Of a stretch of DNA of 43,953 bases, positions 43,877-43,953 are shown one piece after another. Each line of letters starts with the position of its first letter. The stretch's first letter is position 1. Under the pieces are notes generated by a model. It searched no databases. It was not told the origin of the DNA and saw only the letters and a list, made by a program, of their open reading frames with translations. The translations under genes and the position numbers were made by a program. The stretch spans positions 105,838 to 149,790 of the forward strand of contig JAFMHB010000002.1 in the NCBI GenBank assembly GCA_017854795.1, read 5' to 3'. The stretch comes from Candidatus Nanopelagicales bacterium. GTDB lineage: Bacteria; Actinomycetota; Actinomycetes; S36-B12.

Positions 43877-43953
43877 GGGGCGGTAGCTCAGCTGGTTAGA
43901 GCCCCGAACTCATAATTCGGTCGTCGTCGGTTCGAGCCCGACCCGCCCCACCA
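43877..43953 (+). tRNA. tRNA with CAT anticodon, probably elongator tRNA-Met
   Basis: The cloverleaf has acceptor GGGGCGG/CCGCCCC, D arm GCTC/GAGC, anticodon stem CCGAA/TTCGG with loop CTCATAA (anticodon CAT), T arm GTCGG/CCGAC with loop TTCGAGC, discriminator A and an encoded CCA ending at the last base of the window. The paired acceptor start and lack of three G-C pairs next to the anticodon loop rule out initiator tRNA. A lysidine-modified tRNA-Ile cannot be excluded. Confidence 0.93.

Noticed and set aside
1-43953. CRISPR arrays, insertion sequences, prophage or defence systems
   Set aside because: No regular repeat-spacer pattern, transposase, integrase, phage or defence protein signature was seen.

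Overview
The window comes from an actinobacterium (Actinomycetota). By eye it has a moderate GC content of about 50%, very short intergenic spaces and many overlapping start and stop codons, which suggests a compact genome, possibly from an aquatic lineage; that placement is inference. The phylum call rests on gene order. The series degV, comEA, comEC, holA, rpsT, lepA, hemW, hrcA, dnaJ, rsmE, phoH, ybeY, corC, era, recO, uppS, zur, glyS, dgt, dnaG follows the housekeeping block known from mycobacteria and relatives. No mobile element, prophage, CRISPR array or recognisable defence island is visible.

Layout. 1-386: 5' part of a secreted chagasin-like protease inhibitor (minus). 508-3848: leuS and a DegV protein. 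3840-5390: a CYTH-CHAD protein (minus). 5515-9634: competence genes comEA and comEC with holA. 9665-13139: rpsT (minus), lepA, hemW. 13136-21098: a CIRCE-controlled chain hrcA-dnaJ-rsmE-hit-phoH-ybeY-corC-eamA-era, in which most neighbours overlap or abut. 21078-22289: an AI-2E family permease (minus). 22349-23877: recO-uppS. 23874-26942: zinc operon znuA-znuB-znuC-zur (minus) behind a promoter with a Zur-like palindrome. 26990-29815: a DUF6703-like membrane protein (minus), a monooxygenase-fold protein with a phosphoribosyltransferase, and glyS. 29821-31476: a 14-helix drug-efflux MFS protein (minus). 31550-38657: dusB, ppdK, a YdcF-like protein, dgt and a class V aminotransferase (minus). 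38714-41025: dnaG and a conserved partner, followed by tRNA-Asn and a terminator. 41233-43077: class I HMG-CoA reductase (minus) and a histidine phosphatase. 43334-43876: a mostly non-coding stretch with a perfect 15-bp hairpin, ending at tRNA-Met(CAT).

The genes serve translation (leuS, glyS, rpsT, lepA, rsmE, ybeY, era, dusB, tRNAs), replication and repair (holA, dnaG, recO, dgt), DNA uptake, the heat-shock response, cell-wall lipid carrier synthesis (uppS) and zinc homeostasis. I see no obviously new multi-gene system. The most notable signals are regulatory. At least eight genes carry a TANNNT -10 hexamer 5-7 bases before the start codon with no Shine-Dalgarno, which points to widespread leaderless transcription. 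Other points of interest are a Zur-type operator on such a promoter, in-frame tandem repeats at the znuB/znuC junction, paired palindromes in front of the YdcF gene, mutually exclusive hairpins between rpsT and lepA, and an HMG-CoA reductase without pathway partners nearby.
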